A DNA stretch of 64,000 nucleotides. It comes from Endocalyx cinctus. Lineage: Eukaryota > Ascomycota > Sordariomycetes > Amphisphaeriales > Apiosporaceae. The stretch is from the NCBI GenBank assembly GCA_001600455.1, contig BCKC01000003.1:2828315-2892314 (forward strand). Direction: 5' to 3'. Positions within the stretch are counted from its first letter, which is position 1; every line of letters begins with the position of its first letter. The translations under genes were made by a program, and so were the position numbers. Of the stretch, positions 19,825 to 29,937 are shown one piece after another. The notes under the pieces are model-generated. The model did no database searches and had not been told where the DNA came from. It worked only from the letters and a program-made list of their open reading frames with translations.

Positions 19825-20920
19825 CTAACTATCGTCTCTTAATATTCCAACATGGACAACGAAGCCTGGGCTAGACCGCAAGTCTTCTGACAAGACCTGG
19901 TCCGGTACGCGCCAAACCTTAAAGCTTGCGTTGAACTCCTTGATCCAGGCCTCGAAAATCTCAGGATCACGAAGCTGCTGGGCGACAATACATGTAGTTG
20001 GACTCTTCTCGTTACCGCGATCACTACTGTTCTTAGCATCGTTGATCTGGTCTCGTAAGCCTTCTACCTCCCGAGACCTCAACTTGCAAGCGTCGACACA
20101 AGTCTGCACCAACGGCCTGATCAAGGCATCGTTATAAATACAATCGCAGGCCAATACGACGTCGAAACTTTTAAGGTCCTCTGAACCGGTCAGAGATTCC
20201 GTCACGTTATCTAGCTCCCAGTCCAACGGCATGAACCGGAGGTTATCGGGCTTCCGCGCCTTGGTCGAAGACGATTTCCCCTTGCGTTTCTGGCCCTTCG
20301 AGCCACCAATCGGGGCCGCTGCGGCCGCGAGGTTTTCTTCGAGATTCTGCTCTACCAACCTCGCCACGTACGACTGGTCCGTTAGGGTATACCGGGCTAC
20401 CAGAGGGGCGACGGCTAGGCCTACGAGGCCGGATATGCCGCATCCCAGCTCAAGCACGCCGGAAGACGGCGAGAGGATGTCCGAGGAGCATAGTGACGAG
20501 TTCTTCAACAGCGAAGACGCTAACCACTCGGCCACTAGCGGGGTAATCTTCCACACGACGGCGCCGGTGGTGCTACCCGGCCGGTTCAGGATGGTGGGAG
20601 ACTGGTGGATGGTGAAGTCCCGACCGGCAATGGTTAGGTCGAGCGCGGTGGCGTGCGGATCTACGAAGCCCAGGTTCTGAGACGGGATGTCCCTAGAGAA
20701 TAGAAGGAAGGTTTCTGATTGTAGATCTTGTTAGCTCTTGATACCATCTCGGGTGCCCACGTGTAGGAGATCCTATTCCTAGTGGCTCGAAGTGGGGGAG
20801 CTTGAGATGACAGAAGAAGAAGAAGAGAGAGAAAAAAAAAAAGAGGAATATTGTCATGCCTTCTTCCGGGTCTTCAATTTCGGGACCAAATTGGTGATTT
20901 AGTACATCGAGAGTCATCAT
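19825..20920 (-). CDS. Lysine methyltransferase of the Methyltransf_16 family, Rkm5-like
   Basis: A seven-beta-strand SAM-dependent methyltransferase. The class methylates lysines in ribosomal proteins or translation factors; the resemblance is closest to ribosomal-protein methyltransferase Rkm5, which is an inference. Exon 2 (20714-19825) encodes QNLGFVDPHATALDLTIAGR, FTIHQSP and TTGAVVWKITPLVAEWL. It also has the SAM-binding loop VLELGCGISG (about 108-116), the DWE-type motif LDWELDN and the post-I motif VVLACDCIYNDALIRPLVQT. The N terminus lies at 20920-20860 (MMTLDVLNHQFGPEIEDPEE). Joining them in frame needs an intron from 20859 to 20715 that starts with GC (gcatga) and ends with cag after a gctaac branch site. 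The joined protein is 316 residues and reads smoothly across the junction (DPEEETFLLFSRD). No GT donor gives as good a protein. Confidence 0.75.
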
Positions 20921-22615
20921 ATCAACATGAAAAAAAAAAAAAAAAATCAATCGATATAATTAAATCCTTCGTTCCCACATAGAACTTCTCCCCTTACCCC
21001 CTTTCCCTTTCCTTTCCCCTGCCCCTTTAGTAAGGAAAGTGAAAATCCTTACACCAAGAATGCAGCCGTCATTGGCTGAAATCAATAGAGTCGATGAAAA
21101 AGGATTGGTGAAGTTGACTAAGTACCTGGCTGCGCGTAAAAAAAAAAAAAAAAAAAAAAAAAAGCCGAGTATTCATAAGTTTAGGTTGACATTTGGCTAT
21201 GAGATTATGAAGTTATGAGATAAAGATGGAAACTTATGTACAAACTGGGTAGCCGGGCTGGCTGGGTAAATACACAGTACAATGGATCTGCTTTTTTCTC
21301 CACATAATAACATAACTACTTGGTATGTATGTAATATGTACTGTAATATGGGGACTGACTTTTTGATCTGGTAAAGTGAAGAAAAAAGAAGAAGAAAAAA
21401 AAAAAAAAAAAGCTTAAGTACAGAGTCAAAAGAGATTGGTTGAAACTTGACTGATTCGACTGACTTGTTCGACAGGGGTGGTCATCTATGACGAGGTAAT
21501 CTGGCAGCGTAGAACGTGTTCTCGTAAGCTTTACACGTACTACTGTATATAGACAAGTTAAGACATACGAACGAGTAGAAGTGGTCAAATGATACCATGC
21601 CCAACATTTGTTTCGTTTCTTCCCGTTTTGTTTCCTATATACACGTATTACGGTAGATAAGTAAACCACTTATAGATACGTACTTTACATATATTAATCA
21701 TAAATGGATACTTAATAGAAATTAATTACTGTTACCGTAGAAGTTGGTATAAAGAAGAATAGTAATAAATATCCACAGATAATATCAATCTATTTAATCG
21801 GTATAGATATATATATATATATCTATATATCTATATCTTTTAAGGCGTTATGCGCACTATTAATATAGACGTAGTATATACATACTACCTATCTGTAGGT
21901 TACAGTACTATGCGTACTCTGTAGATACAGTAGACTTTAAACTAAATTAGATATAACTTCTCTATACGTAGGTACCTAGGTAAAATACCTAGGTACATAT
22001 GTACGGTAGTATACAGATACCTAGGCTGCTACTGTACAGTACCGTATGTACCTAGGTTACAAGGTTAGGTACTCCGTACGCTAGGTATCTGTAAACAGGG
22101 ACAGGGATAATAATGGCTTATTCCGACTCTGTTGCCCCGCTGACGTTCTTTATACAAGTACCATTAGGGGCTAAAGTAGATAAACGTTTCGTCATGGGTA
22201 TCTGATCTTTTTTTTGAGAGGTAGCTGCTAAGGTAGGGTAGGTCAGTCTTCGACACCTTCATTTTCTTGCTCCATTATCTTATATATCTCTCCCATTTCT
22301 ACCGTCCCGTTCCTAAATCCTGTCTTTCTACGTAACCGTGATTAACGATCCGATCCTTAATTACCCATTTCTCTTCTTCTTTTTTTTCTTATTCCGCCTG
22401 TAACTTAACGAGTCACTGATCATATTAATGAATTTTGTTAGGAAAACTTAAACAACCCTTTTCTTCTCGTATTATCCTACTCCAACGGACAAAAAAAAGA
22501 GAGACGCCATCCTTCGATCGCCACGAGTGATTTTTCAAGACAACTTGGTTAATCACACTCGACCCTAGTCAACAAAACTCACTATTATCTATATCTTCAA
22601 TATCCAGTGATCATC
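20921..22615. other. Divergent intergenic region with homopolymers and palindromic repeats
   Basis: Lies between the methyltransferase start and the acyl-CoA synthetase start. It contains an A26 tract at 21138-21163, an A18-type tract near 21393-21410, TA-rich sequence at about 21800-21840 and a CCTAGGTA cluster at 21968-22090. Open frames here are low-complexity Phe/Lys artefacts of the homopolymers. Confidence 0.6.
21968..22090. repeat. CCTAGGTA palindrome cluster with GTACTCCGTAC
   Basis: Several CCTAGGTA copies in both orientations are interleaved with TACAGTAC-like words. One exact GTACTCCGTAC 11-mer sits at 22069-22079. Confidence 0.7.
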
Positions 22616-24866
22616 ATGACTACCGATTGGCGAGAATCCAAGCTCAGGAATATAGTCCTGCAGCCAAAGTGCACCGCTAAAGCTCCTTTCTCCATTGAAT
22701 CACCTGGCGCCAAACCCGTAGACGGTGAAACCATCCCACGAAGACACCCTCTTACCGCCAATGGACTTCTCACCAAACCTGCCGACAATATCTCTACAAC
22801 ATATGAACTGCTTCGCGTGAGCGTTGCCAAGTACGGAAACGCGAAATGTATGGGTTCTCGACGCCTAGTCCGTACTCACCAGGAAACCAAGGAGATTAAG
22901 AAGATCATCGACGGCGCCGAGCAACAAGTCGACAAAGCCTGGACCTTCTTCGAGCTTAGTCCGTACGAGTACCTCAACTACAACGAATACGAACAGCTGG
23001 TCCTAAACGTCGCCTCCGGTTTGAGGAAACTTGGCATGACCAAAGGAGACAGAGTCCACATCTTCGCTGCTACCAGCGCACACTGGTTAGCCATGTCGCA
23101 TGCCGCCAGCTCTCAGTCTATGCCCATCGTCACCGCCTACGATACCCTCGGCGAGGCCGGTTTGCGGCATTCCATGGTGGCCACCGGAGCTAAGGCCATC
23201 TTCCTCGACCCCCACCTGATCCCTACCCTCGGTAACGTCCTAAAAGACGCCACCGAGGTACGCTACGTCATCTGGAATAACCAGAACCAGGTCAAGCAGG
23301 AGCACATCAACAACCTGAAGAGCGCCTACGGCCACATCACCGTCTTGAGTTTCAGGGAACTCCAGAAGCTTGGCAAGGAGAACCCTGCCGAACCGGTCCC
23401 TCCTACCCCCGAAGATTTATGCTGTATCATGTACACGTCCGGCTCTACCGGTACGCCCAAGGGTGTTCCTCTGAAGCACAAGAATATTATTGCTGCCGGT
23501 AGGTTGAACCTCTTTTTTTTTTAAGTGTAATAACCGGACGATCAACTAACTTAATGCCATAGTTACCGGTGTCAGTGTCGTTGTACAACCATTTATTGGC
23601 CCCGGTGATGGTCTCCTTACCTACCTTCCCCTGGCTCATATCCTAGAACTTGTTTTCGAGAATGCCGCGTTGTGTTGGGGTGCGACTTTGGGTTACGGTA
23701 ATCCCAAGACGCTGTCCGATACTTCCGTTCGCAACTGTGCGGGCGACATCCGTGAATTCAAACCATCCGTCTTAGTCGGTGTCCCCGCCGTCTTCGAATC
23801 CGTGAAGAAGGGCATAACGACCAAGGTCAACGCTGGTGGACCAGTCGTCCAAAACATGTTCTGGGGTGCCCTGGCGATAAAGAATAGGCTTATGTCTACG
23901 GGCCTGCCCGGATCTTTCTTGCTTGACTCGGTGGTTTTCAAGAAGATTAAGGAGGCTACCGGAGGTCGCCTCAAGCTTTGCATGAACGGAGGTGGACCCG
24001 TATCCAAAGAAACTCAGCGGTTTATTTCGATGGCGATCGCACCGATGATCATCGGTTACGGTCTCACCGAGACTACCGCTATGGGATCTATCATGAACCC
24101 CCTGGAGTGGACTTCCGAGAGCATTGGTGCGATGCCTGCCTCTATCGAAGTAAAGCTCGTCGACTTCCCGGACGCTGGTTATCACGCTACTAACAAGCCG
24201 AATCCCCAAGGCGAGATCTGGATCCGCGGTGACAGCGTCATGGAGGAGTATTACCAGAACGAAAAGGAGACCAAGGAAGCGATTGCGGAAGGAGGATGGT
24301 TCAAAACCGGAGATATTGGCGAGTGGGATTCCAACGGTCATCTGAAGATCATCGACCGCAAGAAGAACCTGGTCAAGACTCTCAACGGTGAATACATCGC
24401 TCTCGAGAAGCTCGAGTCGGTATATAGATCTGCTCCTTTCGTCGGTAACATCTGCGTCTACGCCGACCAATCCAAGGCTAAGCCAGTTGCTATCATCGTG
24501 CCTTTGGAGCCTGGTTTGAAGAAATTGGCCGAGGACAATGGCGTAAAGGGATCGACCCTTGAGGAACTCGTGCACGACAAGAAACTCAGGGGCATCGTTT
24601 TGAGAGAACTTCAGAACTCCGGCCGGGTAGGTGGTCTATCTGGAATTGAGATTGTCGAGGGCGTTGCTCTTTCAGACGAGGAGTGGACCCCACAGAATGT
24701 GAGTATTGTCTTTTTCATACCTCTAGCCCACCACGTTTTTTTTTTCTCTCGCAACTAACTTGGATAATTTTAGGGCTTGGTGACGGCGGCACAGAAATTG
24801 AACCGTAAGGCCATCCTCAATAAGTACCAGAGTCAGGTGAACGAAGCGTACGGCTCTTCTGGCTAG
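22616..24866 (+). CDS. Long-chain acyl-CoA synthetase (fatty-acid-CoA ligase), Faa1/Faa4-like
   Basis: Three exons (22616-23498, 23563-24698, 24774-24866) join in frame to 703 residues, the normal size for fungal Faa1/Faa4 enzymes. The enzyme activates long-chain fatty acids with ATP and CoA for lipid synthesis, beta-oxidation and protein acylation. The N-terminal 100 residues resemble the fungal family. The AMP-binding signature YTSGSTGTPKG is at about 272-282. GPGDGLLTYLPLAHILE, the acyl-adenylate motif YGLTETTAMGS, and GWFKTGDIGEWDSNGHLKII with the downstream Lys in DRKKNLVKTLNGEYIALEKL complete the ANL-superfamily core. Both introns have standard ends (gtaggt...tag, gtgagt...tag). It is probably on ER, lipid-droplet or peripheral membranes. 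Which Faa paralogue it is cannot be fixed from this copy alone. Confidence 0.93.
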
Positions 24867-26374
24867 GCGTTACTAGAGCGAGATGGTGATTTGAATCCGA
24901 CGTGTTATGCTAGCTTCTCTGGTATGAAGCCTTCAAGGCAATATACCGATATTTCATCTTTCAGGTCTTCTAGATCGGCTCACTTTTAGTAGAGCATAAT
25001 CTTTTGCCAATCTTCAACTGCGATGACGGCTTTTTTTTCTCTTCCTTTTTCTTTCTCTCGTTGTAAGGATACACGCAGGAAGAATAACGGGTATACGTTG
25101 AATTATGACGAGGCGAGGAGGCAAGAAAAGATATACATGAGCAACAAGCACGGACACGGACTATGAACTGGGGAGGGGGGGCAAATACCAAGCTCCCTAA
25201 GAACGGACATAGGTTTAGAATATTGTTTTTTTTTATTTTCATGAAAGTCCGATACTTTGCGGTAATCAGATGAAAAAGGCAGACTGTTTACTTGTCGATA
25301 TCCTCTTTCCGGCAAGAGGTTGTAACCGATGCCACCGCCTCCCCCCCTTTTATTGTATTTTTTTTTTAATCCTCCAGGGCGGCTTTTGGTCTTTGTCGGA
25401 TTTGAATGAATAGTCCTCCGCTCCGAGGGGTGGATATAATCAATATATGTATTTCTCACCAAAACTTTCAACTCAACTCAACTCAAGTGCCAATCTCTGG
25501 GCGTTCAATGCCTCCTCTGTTACTCTTTCAATATACTACCTACTTGCAGAGAACGAGTCGCTTACAATTTAACAATGAAAAGGTATCCTCCCACGTCCAA
25601 AACCAAGTACTCTATCCTTTCTATACCTACCTAACTCTCTAAACGAAAATACATTACACGTATCGTTTTCACAAGTATTCTGCTTGTTGTAATGTGTCGG
25701 ATATGGAGATCTATGTAGCTGACGGTTCTGAGGGATATCATAATTATTTCTCACCATTGGTATACAAATCATGAGACGGTGAAATTTTCTTATTTCTTTC
25801 TTTTTTTTTCTTTTATCTTTTTTTTCCTTCTTATTCGGCTCGGGCCAGGTGTAATTATTACTTTCGCCGCAGGACCTCCCTCTTTTTTTTTTTCTTTTTG
25901 GGTTCTCTTTTATTCGGAGGATATTTTCGGAGGCGGTTTATAAAAAAAAAAAAAGTAGCAGAAGAGAGTACAGAGAGTAGAGAGAGAGAGAAAAAAAAAG
26001 GAACAACTGCAGCTTGAAGGTGACGGTGACGCAGCCAAAAGATTAAAAAGAAAACCCTTATTTCGTCCATAACCTCCCCTTTTCTCTCTCTCTTGGCATT
26101 AAACGCCCGCGGACAGGATGAAGATACATAAAAGAGGAAAAAGCAGGGGAAGGGAAAAACCAATGCTTTCACCGTCGAAGAGAGGCCCTTGTCGCGCGCT
26201 TTTCGCGCATCTACAGTTCCTTCAGATAGAAAAATCGTCTAAATGATAACACCCCCCCTTCGTTTATCTTCCTCTTTCCGCAAACCCGGCTCGGTGAAAA
26301 AAGACGCTTCTCCCTCTTTTTCCTTGAAAACAGCTGTTGTTGGATGGATAGCTCTTGAATCGAGGTGGCGCAGG
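24867..26374. other. Convergent intergenic space
   Basis: Lies between the 3' ends of the acyl-CoA synthetase and NCS1 genes. Pyrimidine/purine-biased runs dominate 25780-26170 and create Phe- and Lys-rich spurious frames. No gene is supported. Confidence 0.6.
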
Positions 26375-27409
26375 CTACACGAGCCCGTCGTACAGGGATA
26401 AGGCTGAGACGATGGTCTCGTCTCGTTTGCTGCCTTCCTTAAACTCCTCCATGTCTAGACTGCCGTTTTCGTCCTTGTCCATCATGCGGAAGATCTTCTT
26501 TACACGTTTTTCAGGTGTGTCTTCGTCTTCGGGTAACTTTACCATGGAACCAACCTATTTTTTTTGCGCAAAGAGGGGTAAATTAGCAACAAGAATGAAG
26601 AAGAAGAAAAAAAAAGCAAAGTGCCTTCATTCATTTTACCCGACCACGCAGCGGAAAGAGGAACAAGGAGGGGGAGGAATAGGAGGGAGTAATGTTTGTT
26701 TTCTTGTAATATTATTCCGTACCATCTTGTAAATCGCTTCTACGATTTTCAGCATCTCATCGTAGCTAATCTTGCCGTCGCGGTCGATATCGTATAATTG
26801 GAAGGCCCAATCGAGCTTATCCTCCATCTTGCCGCGGCTCGTGACGCTCAAGGCACAGATAAACTCTTTAAAATCGATAGAACCGGACTTATCGGCATCG
26901 AATACATTAAAGACATAGTCGGCGAAAGATGACGGATCTCCAAACGGGAAGAATTGTCGATAGATCTTCTGAAATTCTTCTTTCGAGAGCATGCCAGAGG
27001 GACAATCCTTCAAAAAGCCTACGTTAAAACTAGTTAGAGAGGGAATAAATAATAACGATGGTAGAGAGAAAGAGAGAGAGGTAAAGCGACGACTGACCCT
27101 TATACCATTGTTGCAATTCCTTCTTGTCGAAGTGGGTTGACTTCTGGAGCTCGGCTAGTTGTTCTTGCGAGAGTTTTGACTGTCTGTAATGACAAATATT
27201 AATATGAAGTCGTCAACCGTAAATCAGGGTAGTGTATAGTAAAAATCGCGGCGACAAAGATGTCGTATCTTTCATTGTGGTTATCTGCTGATATGGAAGG
27301 GGAAGAGTAGGAGGGTAATCATCTCATTTCCCCGAATAGAAACCAAGTGAAGTAGTGGGATATTTCGAGTGGAGGGGAATTCTATATTATAGACTTACGA
27401 TTTTCCCAT
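26375..27409 (-). CDS. NCS1: Neuronal calcium sensor 1 (frequenin)
   Basis: Four exons on the minus strand: 27409-27399, 27183-27098, 27018-26723 and 26554-26375. They join in frame to 190 residues, exactly the size of NCS-1/frequenin. The protein binds calcium and regulates phosphatidylinositol 4-kinase and stress signalling at membranes. The N terminus [12 protein letters not shown] has Gly2 for N-myristoylation. EF-hand 1 (around CPSGML) is degenerate, as usual for the family. EF-hands 2-4 have canonical loops: [26 protein letters not shown] and [13 protein letters not shown]. The first coding exon has only 11 nucleotides (ATG to TC), placed by the gtaagt donor at 27398 and by the conserved start MGKS. 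Introns 2 and 3 have cag/tag-type acceptors. Identity is secure. Confidence 0.94.
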
Positions 27410-28224
27410 ATTTGATTATGGTTGAGGGGTTGACAAAAGACGAAATAAAAGAAGAAAAAAAAAAAGAAAAAAAGAAGAGAAAGCTAAAAATAAAAAATAA
27501 AAGGAATCGAGAAAAAAAAAAAAAAAAAAGAGTAATAATGAGATACGCGAGAGGGAGTCGAGAATATGGTATAATTGGTGTACAAGTTCACGTTAAGACT
27601 CAAGTTGGTTGTGATAATGATGATGATGAATGCGACGGCTGAGAGGCGAACAGGCGACCAAAAGGTAGACCGATGTACACTAATTACTACCTAGTTTTAC
27701 TTAGTTATACCTAAGTAGGCGCTACATTTATGTTATCGTAAGGTGGGGTTAATATATAATGCTGGTAGTGGCAGGCTGGCTGTAGGTTTCCATACCTTGT
27801 AGTATAGGTCTAACGAAGCGCTGTAATACTCGAAGAGGTGGTATGCTAGGCTAAGTACTTATCTAATAGTATAAGGATAAAGGGTGCTGTAAATACCTAG
27901 GTACGCAAAGACGTGTAGGAAAGGGAAGAGTAACTACTACTTACTTAGGTATTGTATTGGTATTGGTAGGATGAAGTGGGTGAGACGAGAGAGTAGAGGG
28001 ATTAATAATATAAAGATTTATGCGTATAGATTACAGAGTCTCTCTCCTCCGGATTACATTATGCTACTGTATAATTACTACAACACGATAATAATTGAAG
28101 GAATAATGGACTACTCTTAAAAACTACTTTTTAAAAAAGACCCTTTCTCCCTCCTCATATCGGTGATACTGTGGTATAGATAAAATATATGATGAGGCGG
28201 CTTTTTACACTACGTAAGTACAAC

Positions 28225-28275
28225 TACCTAGGTACCTACCTAAGTAAGTAAGTAGGTAAGCAAGTAAATACAGTA
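28225..28275. repeat. CCTAGGTACC and AAGTAAGTAAGT repeats
   Basis: A palindromic CCTAGGTACCTACC block runs into a short tandem array of AAGT/GTAAGCAAGTAA units. Confidence 0.65.
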
Positions 28276-28619
28276 GGTACCTGATATTTGTGGGACAAGG
28301 GACTTTTTACACTATGAGGGGTCCCAAAAGAGGTAACATGGTCACTTTACTATTGAATTAGCAACTTCGGACTTGTCACCTGCCTAAGCCTCAATTCGTT
28401 TTTTTTTTCTTAATATTTCATCGTTATAATTAACCCTAAAAAGAAATATGTACCAGGTCATAATATCAATCTTATAATACGTCCAACGAGTATACTATTT
28501 AAATAATTCGAAAAAAAAAAAAGGAAACCTTGGAACTGGTAAACATAAAAAAGATCTAATCTATGGCGGGGTAGGAGAAAAGATCTCTTTATCTTATGTA
28601 CGACGTACATAAAATATAC

Positions 28620-28630
28620 GTACTCCGTAT
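28620..28630. repeat. GTACTCCGTAT variant of dispersed 11-mer
   Basis: One mismatch from GTACTCCGTAC; intergenic, next to other TACGTAC-like palindromes. Confidence 0.5.
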
Positions 28631-29937
28631 ACAGCACTGCGCTGTACATACGTAGTATAATATTAAATACGAGCGTCGCATAAGTAACGAATTGACGTAA
28701 TTCCTTGTTCACGTCACCTTTCTAGCTTTCCTGTTTAGAGAACGTGGAAAAAAAGAGGGTCTCGAATATGTATAATCTTACTTTGTAGTACCACCTATCA
28801 AACCACAGCACTTGATCAAGCATCATTGGCATCGCCACGGAAGAAAAACGATGTCACCGGATCTTTCTCGTTTTCTCCGGGTTCCTCGTCAGTGGTATCC
28901 CGCATACGACCAAGAGAGAAAAAAAAGAAGAAGAAAAGCCCCGAAGTTCCCACTCGTTGGTCTCCACAGCCGTCGCTCCCGAACGGATGGATGTATGTAA
29001 TACCTAGGTATATGTATATCATCCAACCTTACGACCCGTCTGCCCGTTAAGTCCGGAATATCGGCTGAGAAGCGACGTAAAAGACCGTCTTTTGAAACTC
29101 TTCTACTGCTTATAAATGGCCACAAATCAACCTTACGAGGCGTGCTTTAGGCGCATTCGCAGTCAACGAATGAATCCGAAATCATACGCATCCCTTACTT
29201 TCAACCGCGCGGTAATATCGTACGTTCTACCGGTGTTGGCCTATCTACTTCAAAGAACATCAGGCACCAACCTCACGCTACCAGCAACAGCTAACTACCT
29301 AAACCATGCCTCGGAAGTGTATATCAAGACCGGACAGAAATACGGATACTTTGTAGTAATAAGGTGAGTATGTAAATGTATACTTCAGATTTTTAAAATT
29401 ATATACGTAGGCCTACTCTATGCAGTAAGTCTCCTATCAAGTACTATTAAACCGAAAGCATGCATATATTCATGAGCAATACCAAACATTTGGAAATAAG
29501 CTACTCCTTTTTCTCTCCCCCGTTCAATATACTAGCGTAAAACTGTACCTATACAGCCATTAATCCCCCTCCCTTCTAAACACCTAGGTGGTAGCTCCGC
29601 CTCTTTGGTCGTCATCCATGCCTCATTCCCAGTTCTGCCCAAAGCTATAAATCCGCAGCTAGAGAGGGGGCAGAGATTTGAGTTCCCGCGCCTGTCTTTG
29701 CCTGCTGTCGCGGCTCTATGTATGAATATGTACTTGAAAAAAGGCTATTAAAGCAGAGAAGCAAGACGAGACGAGATGAGATATCCCCATCAATGCCTCA
29801 TGTTATAAAAAAAGGACTTCGCCACAAACGCCACAATGGGATGATCGCTAGTTAACATCTCGAAAAAAAAAAAAAAAAAAAATCAAATATATCCGGTAGC
29901 GCATTAGCAAAATGATGGTGTTGATCATATCCAGGTT

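Larger units (their letters stand above)
27410..29937. other. Intergenic, 2.5 kb
   Basis: Upstream of NCS1 and downstream of CDC45. Contains purine-rich runs at 27450-27535, CCTAGGTA and AGTAAGTA repeats at 28225-28275, a GTACTCCGTAT motif at 28620-28630 and an A20 tract near 29862-29881. The longest ATG-started frame (29116-29367, 83 residues) has no recognisable domain, and I do not call it. Confidence 0.55.

Noticed and set aside
23772..24575. Minus-strand open frame of 267 codons
   Set aside because: Antisense to the acyl-CoA synthetase core; no independent motif.
25858..26172. Phe- and Lys-rich minus-strand frame of 104 codons
   Set aside because: Produced by pyrimidine/purine runs; hydrophobic look comes from poly-T and no domain is present.
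28812..29125. Overlapping short frames on both strands
   Set aside because: None has a domain, a good start context or spliced continuation.
29116..29367. ATG-started 83-codon plus-strand frame
   Set aside because: No recognisable family, no neighbouring exon and no composition signal; could be a small gene but is unsupported.
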